The notes under the pieces are model-generated. The model ran no database searches. It saw only the letters and a program-made list of their open reading frames with translations, and was not told the origin of the DNA. Both the position numbers and the translations under genes were made by a program. Shown piece after piece: positions 15,828 to 23,761 of a stretch of 64,000 bases of DNA; the first letter of the stretch is position 1; every line of letters starts with the position of its first letter. The DNA comes from Rhizobium sp. WYJ-E13 (GTDB taxonomy: Bacteria > Pseudomonadota > Alphaproteobacteria > Rhizobiales > Rhizobiaceae), in the NCBI RefSeq assembly GCF_018987265.1, contig NZ_CP076855.1, positions 310,001 through 374,000 on the forward strand, in the 5' to 3' direction.

Positions 15828-16865
15828 TCACTTCTTCGGTTCATAAGGGCCGAGTTTCTTCACGGCGCTTTCCGCAAAACTGGTATCGACGACCTTATCG
15901 ATCGAAACATCGCCCTCCATCAGGCCTTCCGATTGGAAGTATTGAAGGTCGGTCCGAAGACTATCCATGTTTAGCTTGCCGTCAGGGTTCGTGCCTTGTG
16001 GGACGATTGTCCGGAAAGTCTCGGGATCCTTGATCGATGTATACTCGGTAAGGATGGACACGACCTCCTCGGCATTCGGTCCAGCCAACTGTCCATTGGC
16101 GAGTGCATCATTATAGTCGCGCACTGCGCGCAAGTAGGCGCGCATGAATGCTTCGGCGACGTCGTGGTGGTGCTCGACGAAATCGGTGGCATAGAGCACG
16201 ACTGCGAGTTGGTGGTTTGGGTAGATCTGATCGTCGCCCATGAACCGCACCGCGGCACCGCGCCGGATGGCTTCGGTCGCCGACGGCTCCGTGGTGAGTG
16301 CGGCGTCGACCGCCTTGTTCTCCAGAGCCATTACATGCTGGGGAAATGACAGGTAGAGCCGCTCGACGTCAGCAGGTTTCAGTCCGCCCTTCTTCAAGGC
16401 CTCGTTCATGGTCGAAGTGGAAGCACTGCCGTTGGCGCTACCGGCAATTTTGAGCCCCTTGAGATCTGCAAGCGTCTTGAACTTCCCGCTGTCAATAAGA
16501 TCCTTCCGGATCAGGAGCGGCTGGTAGCCGTAGCCGGGTGGTGTGGAGCCCTTATCCGCCACGATCTTGATCCCTATGCCGCGGGCTACGGCGTTGTAGA
16601 GGCCCACCGAGGGTGATCCACCCGCAACGTCGAGCTGCCCTGCTCCAAGGGGCGCTACCATTTTTGCACCAGCATCGAAGGGGATGAATTTGGCTTCGAT
16701 CCCCTCTTCTTTGAAGTAGCCCTTTTTGTCCGCGATAAAGAACGCCACGTCACTACTGGAGTTAACAATACCGACATTAACGGTCGCCACATCGGCTGCC
16801 ATCGTCCCAAGACAGCCTAACGCTAACGACGCTACAGTAACGGTGCCAAATAACAGATTTTTCAT
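15828..16865 (-). CDS. ABC substrate-binding protein, NMT1/SsuA type
   Basis: 345 residues. A Sec signal peptide covers about residues 1-23 (cleavage near T-M-A-A-D), followed by the NMT1/SsuA-like fold: F-F-I-A-D-K-K-G-Y-F-K-E-E-G-I, then G-Q-L-D-V-A-G-G-S-P-S. It would capture the substrate in the periplasm. It heads the operon with the ATPase and permease, directly downstream of tripartite operator 3, so transport and degradation in this module appear to be co-regulated. The ligand is probably an aromatic carboxylate, by context only. Confidence 0.87.
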   Translation of the reverse strand: MKNLLFGTVTVASLALGCLGTMAADVATVNVGIVNSSSDVAFFIADKKGYFKEEGIEAKFIPFDAGAKMVAPLGAGQLDVAGGSPSVGLYNAVARGIGIKIVADKGSTPPGYGYQPLLIRKDLIDSGKFKTLADLKGLKIAGSANGSASTSTMNEALKKGGLKPADVERLYLSFPQHVMALENKAVDAALTTEPSATEAIRRGAAVRFMGDDQIYPNHQLAVVLYATDFVEHHHDVAEAFMRAYLRAVRDYNDALANGQLAGPNAEEVVSILTEYTSIKDPETFRTIVPQGTNPDGKLNMDSLRTDLQYFQSEGLMEGDVSIDKVVDTSFAESAVKKLGPYEPKK

Positions 16866-16917
16866 GCTCTCCTCCGTTCAAACATAACCGCCACGATCCT
16901 ACCCCCCGCAACGCTAT

Positions 16918-16942
16918 GTTCCTCTATGCGGAACTACGTTCC
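16918..16942. promoter_or_regulatory. Tripartite operator 3 (probable IclR site)
   Basis: GTTCC (16918-16922), TCTATGC, GGAAC (16930-16934), TAC, GTTCC (16938-16942). The spacing is identical to operator 2. It lies 53 bases upstream of the binding-protein start, in front of the transporter operon. Confidence 0.8.
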
Positions 16943-16999
16943 GTAATTAGAAGCGTATAGACACGTGGGATCTATGTCAAATCCGGCGGGGCCGTCCCG

Positions 17000-18160
17000 T
17001 CACCAAAAGGCCTTTCGTCGCAGTTCCAACGTCGCGAGCTCTTCGACCGTCGCGCATCCCGTCAAGCGCATGGTCCGGCGCAGCTCATCGGTCAGGATCG
17101 ACAGCGCGCGTTCCCCGCCGCGCTGGCCACCTGCCGCCAACCCGTAAAGCGCCGACCTGCCGACGAGAACGGCCTTTGCTCCCAGAGCAAGGGCCTTGGC
17201 GATGTCGGCGCCTCGTTCGAAGCCGCCGTCAACCAGCAAGGTGGTTTTTGTCCCTACTGCTGCGGCGATATCGGCAAGGGCATGGGCGGTCGGCAGCGCG
17301 CAATCCAACTGGCGGCCGCCATGGTTGGAGACGACGATCCCATCGACGCCTTGTTCGACCGCCCTCACTGCGTCCGCCGAGGAGAGAATGCCTTTGACCA
17401 GGAGAGGTCCTTTCCACGCTTCCCTGATGTGTGCGAGGTCCCGCCAGGCGAATGACGGGTTTCGTTGCATTCTGGAAAAATCCGCCATTTGCCTCGCCGT
17501 TGCATTCGATGGTAGGAAGTCTGCGAGGTTCTCCAGCCTGGCTGCCCCGCCACGCAGCCACACCGCGCCGAGCCAACGTGGGTGCATCAGGCCGTCCAAC
17601 AACACTCTGACAGACCAGCGAATGTTGTGCGCAAAACCGTTTCGAAGATCGCGTTCGCGCTTCCCCGGCACCAGTGAGTCGACGGTGACGATCAGGCCAT
17701 CGAAACCTGCCGATGCGGCGCGATCGATCAGTCGTCTACTGAACGACGGTTCTCCCCAAGGATATAGCTGGAACCAGCGGCGACTGCTGACCCGGGGGGT
17801 AATTTCCTCCAAAGCGCAGCTTGAAGCGGTCGAAAGACAAAAACCGAGCCCGGCAGCCTCGGCTGCTCTGGCGAGCGCCAAATCGCCGTCACGCCATGAC
17901 AAACCGTTGAGCCCGGTAGGGGCAATCAGAAGCGGAGCGCTGTATGTCTGGCCGAAGAGCTCTGTTTCAGTGTTGACCGATCCACCCGCCAGGATGCGTG
18001 GGACAAAACAGATCGCCCGGAGCGCTTCCCGGTTGGCGCCTAAAGTGGTTTCGTCTTCCGCACCGCCTTCGATATAGTCGTACACAATGCGAGGGAGTCG
18101 GCGCAGTGCAAGTTGCTTGAGATCATCGATATTGATGGCATTGGCAACGTCCTTGTTCAT
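17000..18160 (-). CDS. FMN-dependent alpha-hydroxy-acid dehydrogenase, mandelate/lactate type
   Basis: 386 residues from the ATG at 18160. It is a TIM-barrel flavoprotein of the (S)-mandelate/L-lactate dehydrogenase family. The active-site His and Arg are in V-S-N-H-G-G-R-Q-L-D, the phosphate-binding part in L-V-D-G-G-F-E-R-G-A-D, and the N-terminal Y-x-D-Y-I-E-G-G-A-E-D-E is typical. A hydrophobic region in the middle (W-S-V-R-V-L-L-D-G-L) fits the membrane-association loop of mandelate dehydrogenase. It oxidises 2-hydroxy acids to 2-oxo acids. The next gene upstream encodes a benzoylformate-decarboxylase-like enzyme, so the pair resembles MdlB-MdlC. Confidence 0.87.
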   Translation of the reverse strand: MNKDVANAINIDDLKQLALRRLPRIVYDYIEGGAEDETTLGANREALRAICFVPRILAGGSVNTETELFGQTYSAPLLIAPTGLNGLSWRDGDLALARAAEAAGLGFCLSTASSCALEEITPRVSSRRWFQLYPWGEPSFSRRLIDRAASAGFDGLIVTVDSLVPGKRERDLRNGFAHNIRWSVRVLLDGLMHPRWLGAVWLRGGAARLENLADFLPSNATARQMADFSRMQRNPSFAWRDLAHIREAWKGPLLVKGILSSADAVRAVEQGVDGIVVSNHGGRQLDCALPTAHALADIAAAVGTKTTLLVDGGFERGADIAKALALGAKAVLVGRSALYGLAAGGQRGGERALSILTDELRRTMRLTGCATVEELATLELRRKAFW

Positions 18161-18300
18161 CCAAATTCGCCCTGAGGAGTGCTGGTGGTCATAGACTAAC
18201 GATCCGTTCCCGCAGGTCATGCCAGAACCGATCGGAGTGAGATTAATGCGTTCTTATTTTGAGCCGGTCGTCCGAGCCGCAGCGCTCAACTGGCGCGCTC

Positions 18301-20085
18301 TCAATCGGCGCGCGTCAATCCGGCCACCATGTTCGGGCTGTACCCGGGCTTGACCCGCGCGTCGATCACGACCGGACGACCTTCCTTGGCGATCTCAACC
18401 GCCTTTCGAACTGCCGAGGAGAGTTCGCCCGCAGTGGAGACGGGGCCGATGCCTTCGACACCTTGTGCCCGTGCGATTTCGGCGATCGCGATGTCGGGAT
18501 CCGCGATCTGTTGTCCGATCCACTTATTTTCGATCGGCCTCTCGCGCATCGTTGCCACGCGTTCCTGATGCACCTCATCATTGAAAAACGAACGATTGTT
18601 TGCAACTATAGCAACGAAAGGAATTCGATAATGTGCCGCCGTCCAAAATGCAGACGCTGCCATCATGAAATCCCCGTCGCCCAGAACTCCGACGGCCAGT
18701 CTGCCGGTGCCACGCAACCCGAGTGCGGCGCCGATCAGCATTCCCGGTCCCGACCCGATGCCCGCACCACCGTCACCCCCCAGGTAGTCGAGCGGATGTC
18801 GGAAGTGCCAGGCTTCCCCCGCCCAGCCCAGCGGCAGGCGCACCATGGATATGCATTCGCTCGAAAGAGCCTCGCCGAGTGCGGAGGCGAGGGCGAGAAC
18901 ATCCAATTCAGTTTCCTCGGCTACCGCGTTGAACGCAGGCAGTGCTGGAAGTTCCGCTGGTTCCTCTCCGGAGACAACGCCAAGCGCGTCGGCAAGCAGG
19001 TGAACGGCCACATCCGGCTCACAAGCCAAGTGGATATCCACCGCAGGCAGCGACTGGTGTTCCATTCCCCAGCCATTGTGCAAAACGTGATCTTGCGAAA
19101 CTTGGATTACAATGGCTTTTCTCTGCTTTGCTTGTTTCAGCGTCCCCGCGAGATCGACCCAGTCAAGGCTTAGGATCACATCTGCGCCGGCGAGCGTGGT
19201 GATCGCCGCGTCATCGAGAAAATGCGCGGGTTTCGCGCAGTGCGCGCGATGGTCTGTTGGGAACGCCGCTCCGACCTTGATGTCGGTGATAACTGAAGCC
19301 CCGAGTGCCTCGACCAAGGCGACTCGGCGCGCCCAGTCCTTCGGACTGCGAGACACCCTGCCGGCGAGAACAACAACCCGTTTTGCAGCTCCCAACGCGT
19401 GAGCGGCCTCCCCCACAGCTTGTGCGGAAGGTGCGGCGGGTAATGGCGGACGATGCCGCGTTACGTCCGGCAATTCGGGTAAGGCGTCCAGCTTTTTTTC
19501 TTGGACAGATACGTCGAAATTGACGTATGTCGGCCCTGAGGGCGCGGTCCGCGAGATCATATTCGCTCTCAAGATGGCTTCTATTCCAGACTCCACCGAT
19601 GCAGGCTGGTCGTCCCATTTAACGAAGTGGCGAACGAGAGCGCCTTGATCGCGGGACGTATGCAACCAGTCGATCCATGGACGGCGCAATGCGGCGTCTA
19701 CAGGCCCTGTTGCCCCGAAAACAAGCATTGGTACCCGGTCGCACCAAGCGTTGAATATCGCCATGGATCCATGCATAAGGCCGACGTTCGAGTGCAGGAT
19801 GACGGCCAGCGGTTCGCCTGTCACCTTGGCGAAACCGTGTGCGATCGCTACGGCATGTTCCTCATGGAGGCATAGGAGCATCTGAGGATGCTCATTGCCC
19901 AGCCTGTTGACTAGACTGTCATGGAGCCCTCGAAAGCTGGATCCTGGATTCAAAGCGACGTAGCGAATGCCGATTTTTCGAAGCATTTCGGCAAAAACGT
20001 CGCTGCCCCAAACGCTTTTCAGCCCGCTGGCAACCGGGCGCTCTACGTCCTCGAGCTCAGGTGCCAGCTTTTCAAAATTGCCCAA
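18301..20085 (-). CDS. Thiamine-diphosphate decarboxylase, benzoylformate decarboxylase-like
   Basis: 594 residues with the three-domain thiamine-diphosphate fold. The N-terminal PYR domain carries the activating Glu in C-L-H-E-E-H-A-V. The C-terminal PP domain has the cofactor motif G-D-G-D-F-M-M-A-A-S ending in A-N-N-R-S-F-F-N. Members decarboxylate or carboligate 2-oxo acids (benzoylformate decarboxylase, acetolactate synthase, oxalyl-CoA decarboxylase). With the hydroxy-acid dehydrogenase next to it, a 2-oxo acid to aldehyde step is most likely, and the aldehyde dehydrogenases at 23762 or 31526 could finish the route. A GGGGAGG precedes the ATG. A CTTAG-N4-CTAAT site lies 44 bases upstream. 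Confidence 0.85.
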   Translation of the reverse strand: MGNFEKLAPELEDVERPVASGLKSVWGSDVFAEMLRKIGIRYVALNPGSSFRGLHDSLVNRLGNEHPQMLLCLHEEHAVAIAHGFAKVTGEPLAVILHSNVGLMHGSMAIFNAWCDRVPMLVFGATGPVDAALRRPWIDWLHTSRDQGALVRHFVKWDDQPASVESGIEAILRANMISRTAPSGPTYVNFDVSVQEKKLDALPELPDVTRHRPPLPAAPSAQAVGEAAHALGAAKRVVVLAGRVSRSPKDWARRVALVEALGASVITDIKVGAAFPTDHRAHCAKPAHFLDDAAITTLAGADVILSLDWVDLAGTLKQAKQRKAIVIQVSQDHVLHNGWGMEHQSLPAVDIHLACEPDVAVHLLADALGVVSGEEPAELPALPAFNAVAEETELDVLALASALGEALSSECISMVRLPLGWAGEAWHFRHPLDYLGGDGGAGIGSGPGMLIGAALGLRGTGRLAVGVLGDGDFMMAASAFWTAAHYRIPFVAIVANNRSFFNDEVHQERVATMRERPIENKWIGQQIADPDIAIAEIARAQGVEGIGPVSTAGELSSAVRKAVEIAKEGRPVVIDARVKPGYSPNMVAGLTRAD

Positions 20086-20128
20086 TGTTTCCTCCCCGAT
20101 TCATGGCAAAAGTAAGAATACAAAAAAA

Positions 20129-20142
20129 CTTAGAAACCTAAT
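20129..20142. promoter_or_regulatory. CTTAG-N4-CTAA site in front of the decarboxylase operon
   Basis: CTTAG-AAAC-CTAAT. It shares half-sites and spacing with the sites at 28637, 29565, 39472 and 39743. It lies 44 bases upstream of the thiamine-diphosphate enzyme start, and the MarR protein at 34174 is the probable ligand. Confidence 0.6.
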
Positions 20143-20250
20143 GAAAAGCTGATGTCAAGTCGATATCGGCAGTCCGCCCCCCCCCAAGTCATGGCGAAAA
20201 AACAGCTGAAATACGCTTGACAGCCCCCCGCACTGCGGCCAGATTAAACC

Positions 20251-20274
20251 AAATACTACGATATCGAAGTATTT
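20251..20274. promoter_or_regulatory. 24-bp near-perfect palindrome upstream of the transporter operon
   Basis: Arms AAATACT and AGTATTT surround a central CGATATCG, each separated from it by one A. Eleven of twelve base pairs match. It ends 53 bases before the ATPase start at 20328 and is the likely operator of the rightward operon. It resembles neither the GTTCC nor the CTTAG sites, so another regulator is implied. Confidence 0.65.
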
Positions 20275-20327
20275 TCCGGCGCGTGTTTTCAGTACCGTGG
20301 ACCGGCATCGACACTGGTGGAGGACCA

Positions 20328-21134
20328 ATGCCGCTTGAAATTCGCAATGTCGCAAAGTCGTTTCGGGGCGTGAATGGAAGCAAGAAGACGATTCTGTCCG
20401 AAATATCGGCCACGATAGAAGACGGCGAGTTTGTCTCGATCATCGGGCCGAGTGGATGTGGAAAGTCCACTTTATTCAACATCATAGGAGGGATGCTCTC
20501 TGACTACGACGGCGATGTGATTGTCGACGGAAAGAAAATCCGAGGCCCGCATCCGGACATCGGGACAGTGTTCCAGGAAGAGTCGACTTTTCCCTGGCGT
20601 ACCGCGCTGAAAAATATCGAGTTGCCGCTGGAACTTCGGGGTGTTGGAGCGTCGGAGCGTCGGCGCAGGGCTGAGAGACTGCTGGACCTCGTTGGATTAT
20701 CGGGTTTCGAAAACCACCATCCAGCCGAGCTTTCAGGCGGCATGCGTCAACGGGTTTCCATCGCCCGTACACTCGCGTTCCAGCCGCGCATAATGTTGAT
20801 GGACGAACCGTTCGGAGCTCTGGACGAACAAACCAGGTTGTTGCTGGGCGACAAGATCCTCGAGATCTGGCGCGACATTCAGCAGACCACACTGCTCATT
20901 ACCCACAACATCACCGAGGCGGTTCAGATGAGCGACCGGGTGATCGTGATGTCGCATCGGCCCGGCCAGGTCAAAAGGATCGTCACGATTGACCTGCCGC
21001 GACCGCGCAGCTCCGCCAGCATGGGGGATAAGGCATTTGGGGATTACGTCAGCCTCATCTGGCAGGATCTGAAGGAGGAAGCGTCGCGGTTTCTGCAGGA
21101 GAGTGAGATCGAGAGAAACCGCCAACTTCAATAG
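20328..21134 (+). CDS. ABC importer ATPase, SsuB/TauB/NrtD type
   Basis: 268 residues from the ATG at 20328 (GGTGGAGG upstream). Walker A is G-P-S-G-C-G-K-S-T, the signature L-S-G-G-M-R-Q-R-V-S, and Walker B L-M-D-E-P-F-G-A-L-D. It is the first gene of a five-gene operon: ATPase, binding protein, two permeases and aldehyde dehydrogenase. It belongs to the same family as the importer at 14974 but is a separate paralogue. Confidence 0.88.
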   Translation: MPLEIRNVAKSFRGVNGSKKTILSEISATIEDGEFVSIIGPSGCGKSTLFNIIGGMLSDYDGDVIVDGKKIRGPHPDIGTVFQEESTFPWRTALKNIELPLELRGVGASERRRRAERLLDLVGLSGFENHHPAELSGGMRQRVSIARTLAFQPRIMLMDEPFGALDEQTRLLLGDKILEIWRDIQQTTLLITHNITEAVQMSDRVIVMSHRPGQVKRIVTIDLPRPRSSASMGDKAFGDYVSLIWQDLKEEASRFLQESEIERNRQLQ

Positions 21135-21160
21135 GTCAATTAAACAATTGGGAGGAAATA

Positions 21161-22135
21161 ATGAATTGCAGAATTGCGCAGTGTGCGGCCCTCGTTGGTT
21201 TTCTTATGTTGCAGTCCGGGGCGTCAGCCGCTGACCTCATCAGGGTTGCGGACAGCCAGAAGGGGTCCTGGGAGCAGACGCTCATCGAACTCGGTAGGGA
21301 CAAAGGCATCTTCAAGAAATACGATATCGATCTCGAAATCCTCTGGACGGACGGCGGAGCGGACTCCCAGCAGGCCGTGATTGCAGGAAGCATGGATATC
21401 GCGATCGGGACCGGCACGTTGGGGGTAATCAGCGCTTACGCGAAGGGTGCGCCCGTGGAGATATTGAGCGCATCTATGACAGGCGCATCGGACCTCTATT
21501 GGTTTGTTCGCCACGACAGTCCAGTCAAGACATTTCGAGACTCGGCAGGCAAGACGGTGGCATTCTCGCGGCCTGGATCGTCCACAAACGTCATCGCTTT
21601 AGCGCTTATCAAAGAAGCGGGCACCGACGCGAAGTTGGTTCCAGCGGGCGGTCCTGCTGCCTCGATGACCCAAGTCATGTCCGGCCAGGTCGATATCGGC
21701 TGGTCGGTGGTGCCAGTAGGTCTCGACCGGGAAGCCACTGGCCAGATCAGGGTCATCGCTTCCGGTAACGACGTGGCGGGCGTGAGGGATCAGACCGTTC
21801 GAGTGAATATAGTGAACAGGGACTTCTACAAGGAGAACCCTGACCTCGTTAAACGATTCATGAAAGCCTACCAAGAAACATTCCAGTGGGCTTACGACAC
21901 CGATGAGGCGCTTGAACTGTGGAGCAAAATGAACCAGCTCGACTTGGCGGCCGGTAAGAAGGCAAGGGATCGAGGCTGTCCACGAGAAGCCGTACAACTG
22001 TTCCCGGTCAGGGGAATGGACAGGAACATCGCTGAGGCGATCGAGAGCAAGCGACTGAACGCTCCATTACCGCCTGAAAAAGTATCCGAGATGCTGGCCG
22101 TATCGAAAGAGCTTCAGCAGGCGATTGGGGGATAG
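21161..22135 (+). CDS. ABC substrate-binding protein, NMT1/SsuA type
   Basis: 324 residues with a signal peptide of about 23 residues (ending A-S-A-A-D), then the SsuA-like fold with L-G-R-D-K-G-I-F-K-K-Y-D-I-D-L-E and S-M-D-I-A-I-G-T-G-T. It captures the substrate for the importer. GGGAGG precedes the ATG. Around residues 270-285 the sequence (K-K-A-R-D-R-G-C-P-R-E-A-V) is somewhat unusual but the frame is open throughout. The ligand is not known. Confidence 0.86.
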   Translation: MNCRIAQCAALVGFLMLQSGASAADLIRVADSQKGSWEQTLIELGRDKGIFKKYDIDLEILWTDGGADSQQAVIAGSMDIAIGTGTLGVISAYAKGAPVEILSASMTGASDLYWFVRHDSPVKTFRDSAGKTVAFSRPGSSTNVIALALIKEAGTDAKLVPAGGPAASMTQVMSGQVDIGWSVVPVGLDREATGQIRVIASGNDVAGVRDQTVRVNIVNRDFYKENPDLVKRFMKAYQETFQWAYDTDEALELWSKMNQLDLAAGKKARDRGCPREAVQLFPVRGMDRNIAEAIESKRLNAPLPPEKVSEMLAVSKELQQAIGG

Positions 22136-22139
22136 TTGG

Positions 22140-22916
22140 ATGAATACGGCGTTGAAGCCACGCACATGGCCAGACAAGGCCATGTGCGTGGCCGGGAATA
22201 TCTTGCTGGTCGTGGCGGTCGGGTGCGGAATACAGGTTGTCGTCACATCCGGAATGGTCTCCGAGTTTGTCATACCGCGCGCTAGCGACATACTTGCCGC
22301 AGTGCCCCGATTGGTAAGCGAGGAACATCTTGTAGCGCTATTCGCGACCACCGTGTCCATGGCCTTCGTTGCCACGCTTGCGGGGCTCCTTGTGGGCATT
22401 CCCGCAGCATGGTTACTCTATCGCTATAAAGAGTTCGGCCAGGCATACGAAAGCTGGCTCGGGGCTCTGTTCTCGGCTCCTATAATTCTGCTTTATCCGC
22501 TGTTTCTCGTGGTCTTTGGTCGTGGCGTCCAGACAATCGTCATAATGAGCTTCATCGTGGGCATCGTCCCGATCGTTCTGAACACCTATACGGGCCTGAA
22601 CCGGACTCCTCCGATCTACATCAAGGTCGCCCGCAGTTTTAACATGACCGATCGGCAGATGGCCTGGAAGGTCATTCTCCCGGCTGCAATTCCGTCAATC
22701 ATGACGGGCCTTCGACTGGCTCTTGTCTACACGCTGATCAATACGGTCGCGATCGAGTTCCTTATCAGCATTGGCGGGCTCGGTTATCTGATCGGGGACC
22801 TCTATGACCGATACGATCTGCCCGGGACCTATGCCGCGGTGTGCTTTGTCATTATCGCAAGTGTGCTGTTCTTCAATATGCTCGAAAGGTTGGAACGTTG
22901 GCTGACACCCCGGTGA
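22140..22916 (+). CDS. ABC importer permease (first of two)
   Basis: 258 residues from the ATG at 22140, with about six membrane segments and the ATPase-contact loop (F-N-M-T-D-R-Q-M-A-W-K-V-I-L-P-A-A-I-P). It is of the SsuC/TauC type. A longer frame starting with TTG at 22125 is less likely. With the next permease it would make a heterodimeric channel, unlike the single permease of the importer at 14156. Confidence 0.86.
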   Translation: MNTALKPRTWPDKAMCVAGNILLVVAVGCGIQVVVTSGMVSEFVIPRASDILAAVPRLVSEEHLVALFATTVSMAFVATLAGLLVGIPAAWLLYRYKEFGQAYESWLGALFSAPIILLYPLFLVVFGRGVQTIVIMSFIVGIVPIVLNTYTGLNRTPPIYIKVARSFNMTDRQMAWKVILPAAIPSIMTGLRLALVYTLINTVAIEFLISIGGLGYLIGDLYDRYDLPGTYAAVCFVIIASVLFFNMLERLERWLTPR

Positions 22917-23707
22917 TCCCCGCCGTCGCAATTCCCGCGCGATCCGCGAAATTGTCCAAGGTCGCCACAATCCGGATCGTCACGGTCCTCATTCTGGGGA
23001 TCGGATACGAAATGGTTGCCCGCTCCGGGATATTGTTTGAGGGAGTGGTTCCTTCGTCCGTGATCGTGCTCCAACGTTTGGTGACCACATTACTCGACAG
23101 CAGCTTCTATCCACATCTTGCGGTCACTGCGACGGAGGTCATCTGCGGTTTGTTGGTCGGGGCATCTCTCGGGATAGCCACGGGTGTTGCCTTTGGGCTT
23201 AGCTGGCCGCTGGCACGGCTCCTGAGTCCATGGGTCAACTATCTGGCGCCGACCCCAAAGATCGTATTCCTCCCGATCCTTCTACTCGGATTCGGCGTCG
23301 GCATGGGATCCAAGATCGCGATGGCGTCAATTTCGGCGTTCTTCCCTGTTGCCATGGCAACCTACCGAGGCGTCCAACAAATCAACGGGGTACATATTCG
23401 GGTGGCGTTTTCTTTCAACGCGACACGGATGCAACTGTTAACCAAGGTCTTCCTGCCTTCGCTCGTCGCTCCCGTTGTCACCGCCTTGCGGCTGGCTCTT
23501 GGGGTCGCGTTTGTCGGCACGCTCCTGGCTGAGATAAAGCTGTCGAACCAAGGCTTGGGCTACCTGATTATCCAACACTACAACGCAATGAGGATACCGG
23601 ACATGTACGCGATCCTGATCATTACGTTCGCGATCGTCATGGCCGCCAATGCCGCCATGGATGGCCTGGTGGCGGCGATCATGCGCAGAATGTCAGGGGC
23701 GAAGTAG
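22913..23707 (+). CDS. ABC importer permease (second of two)
   Basis: 264 residues if it starts at the GTG at 22913, which overlaps the preceding stop as GTGA; a TTG at 22898 is an alternative. No ATG is well placed. Six membrane segments and the contact loop (F-N-A-T-R-M-Q-L-L-T-K-V-F-L-P) match the SsuC/TauC family. Translational coupling to the first permease is likely. Confidence 0.84.
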   Translation: MIPAVAIPARSAKLSKVATIRIVTVLILGIGYEMVARSGILFEGVVPSSVIVLQRLVTTLLDSSFYPHLAVTATEVICGLLVGASLGIATGVAFGLSWPLARLLSPWVNYLAPTPKIVFLPILLLGFGVGMGSKIAMASISAFFPVAMATYRGVQQINGVHIRVAFSFNATRMQLLTKVFLPSLVAPVVTALRLALGVAFVGTLLAEIKLSNQGLGYLIIQHYNAMRIPDMYAILIITFAIVMAANAAMDGLVAAIMRRMSGAK

Positions 23708-23761
23708 GGCCTGGCTGCTGCCTTGATGCGGCAAAGAATTACACAAGGACAGGGTGACGGA

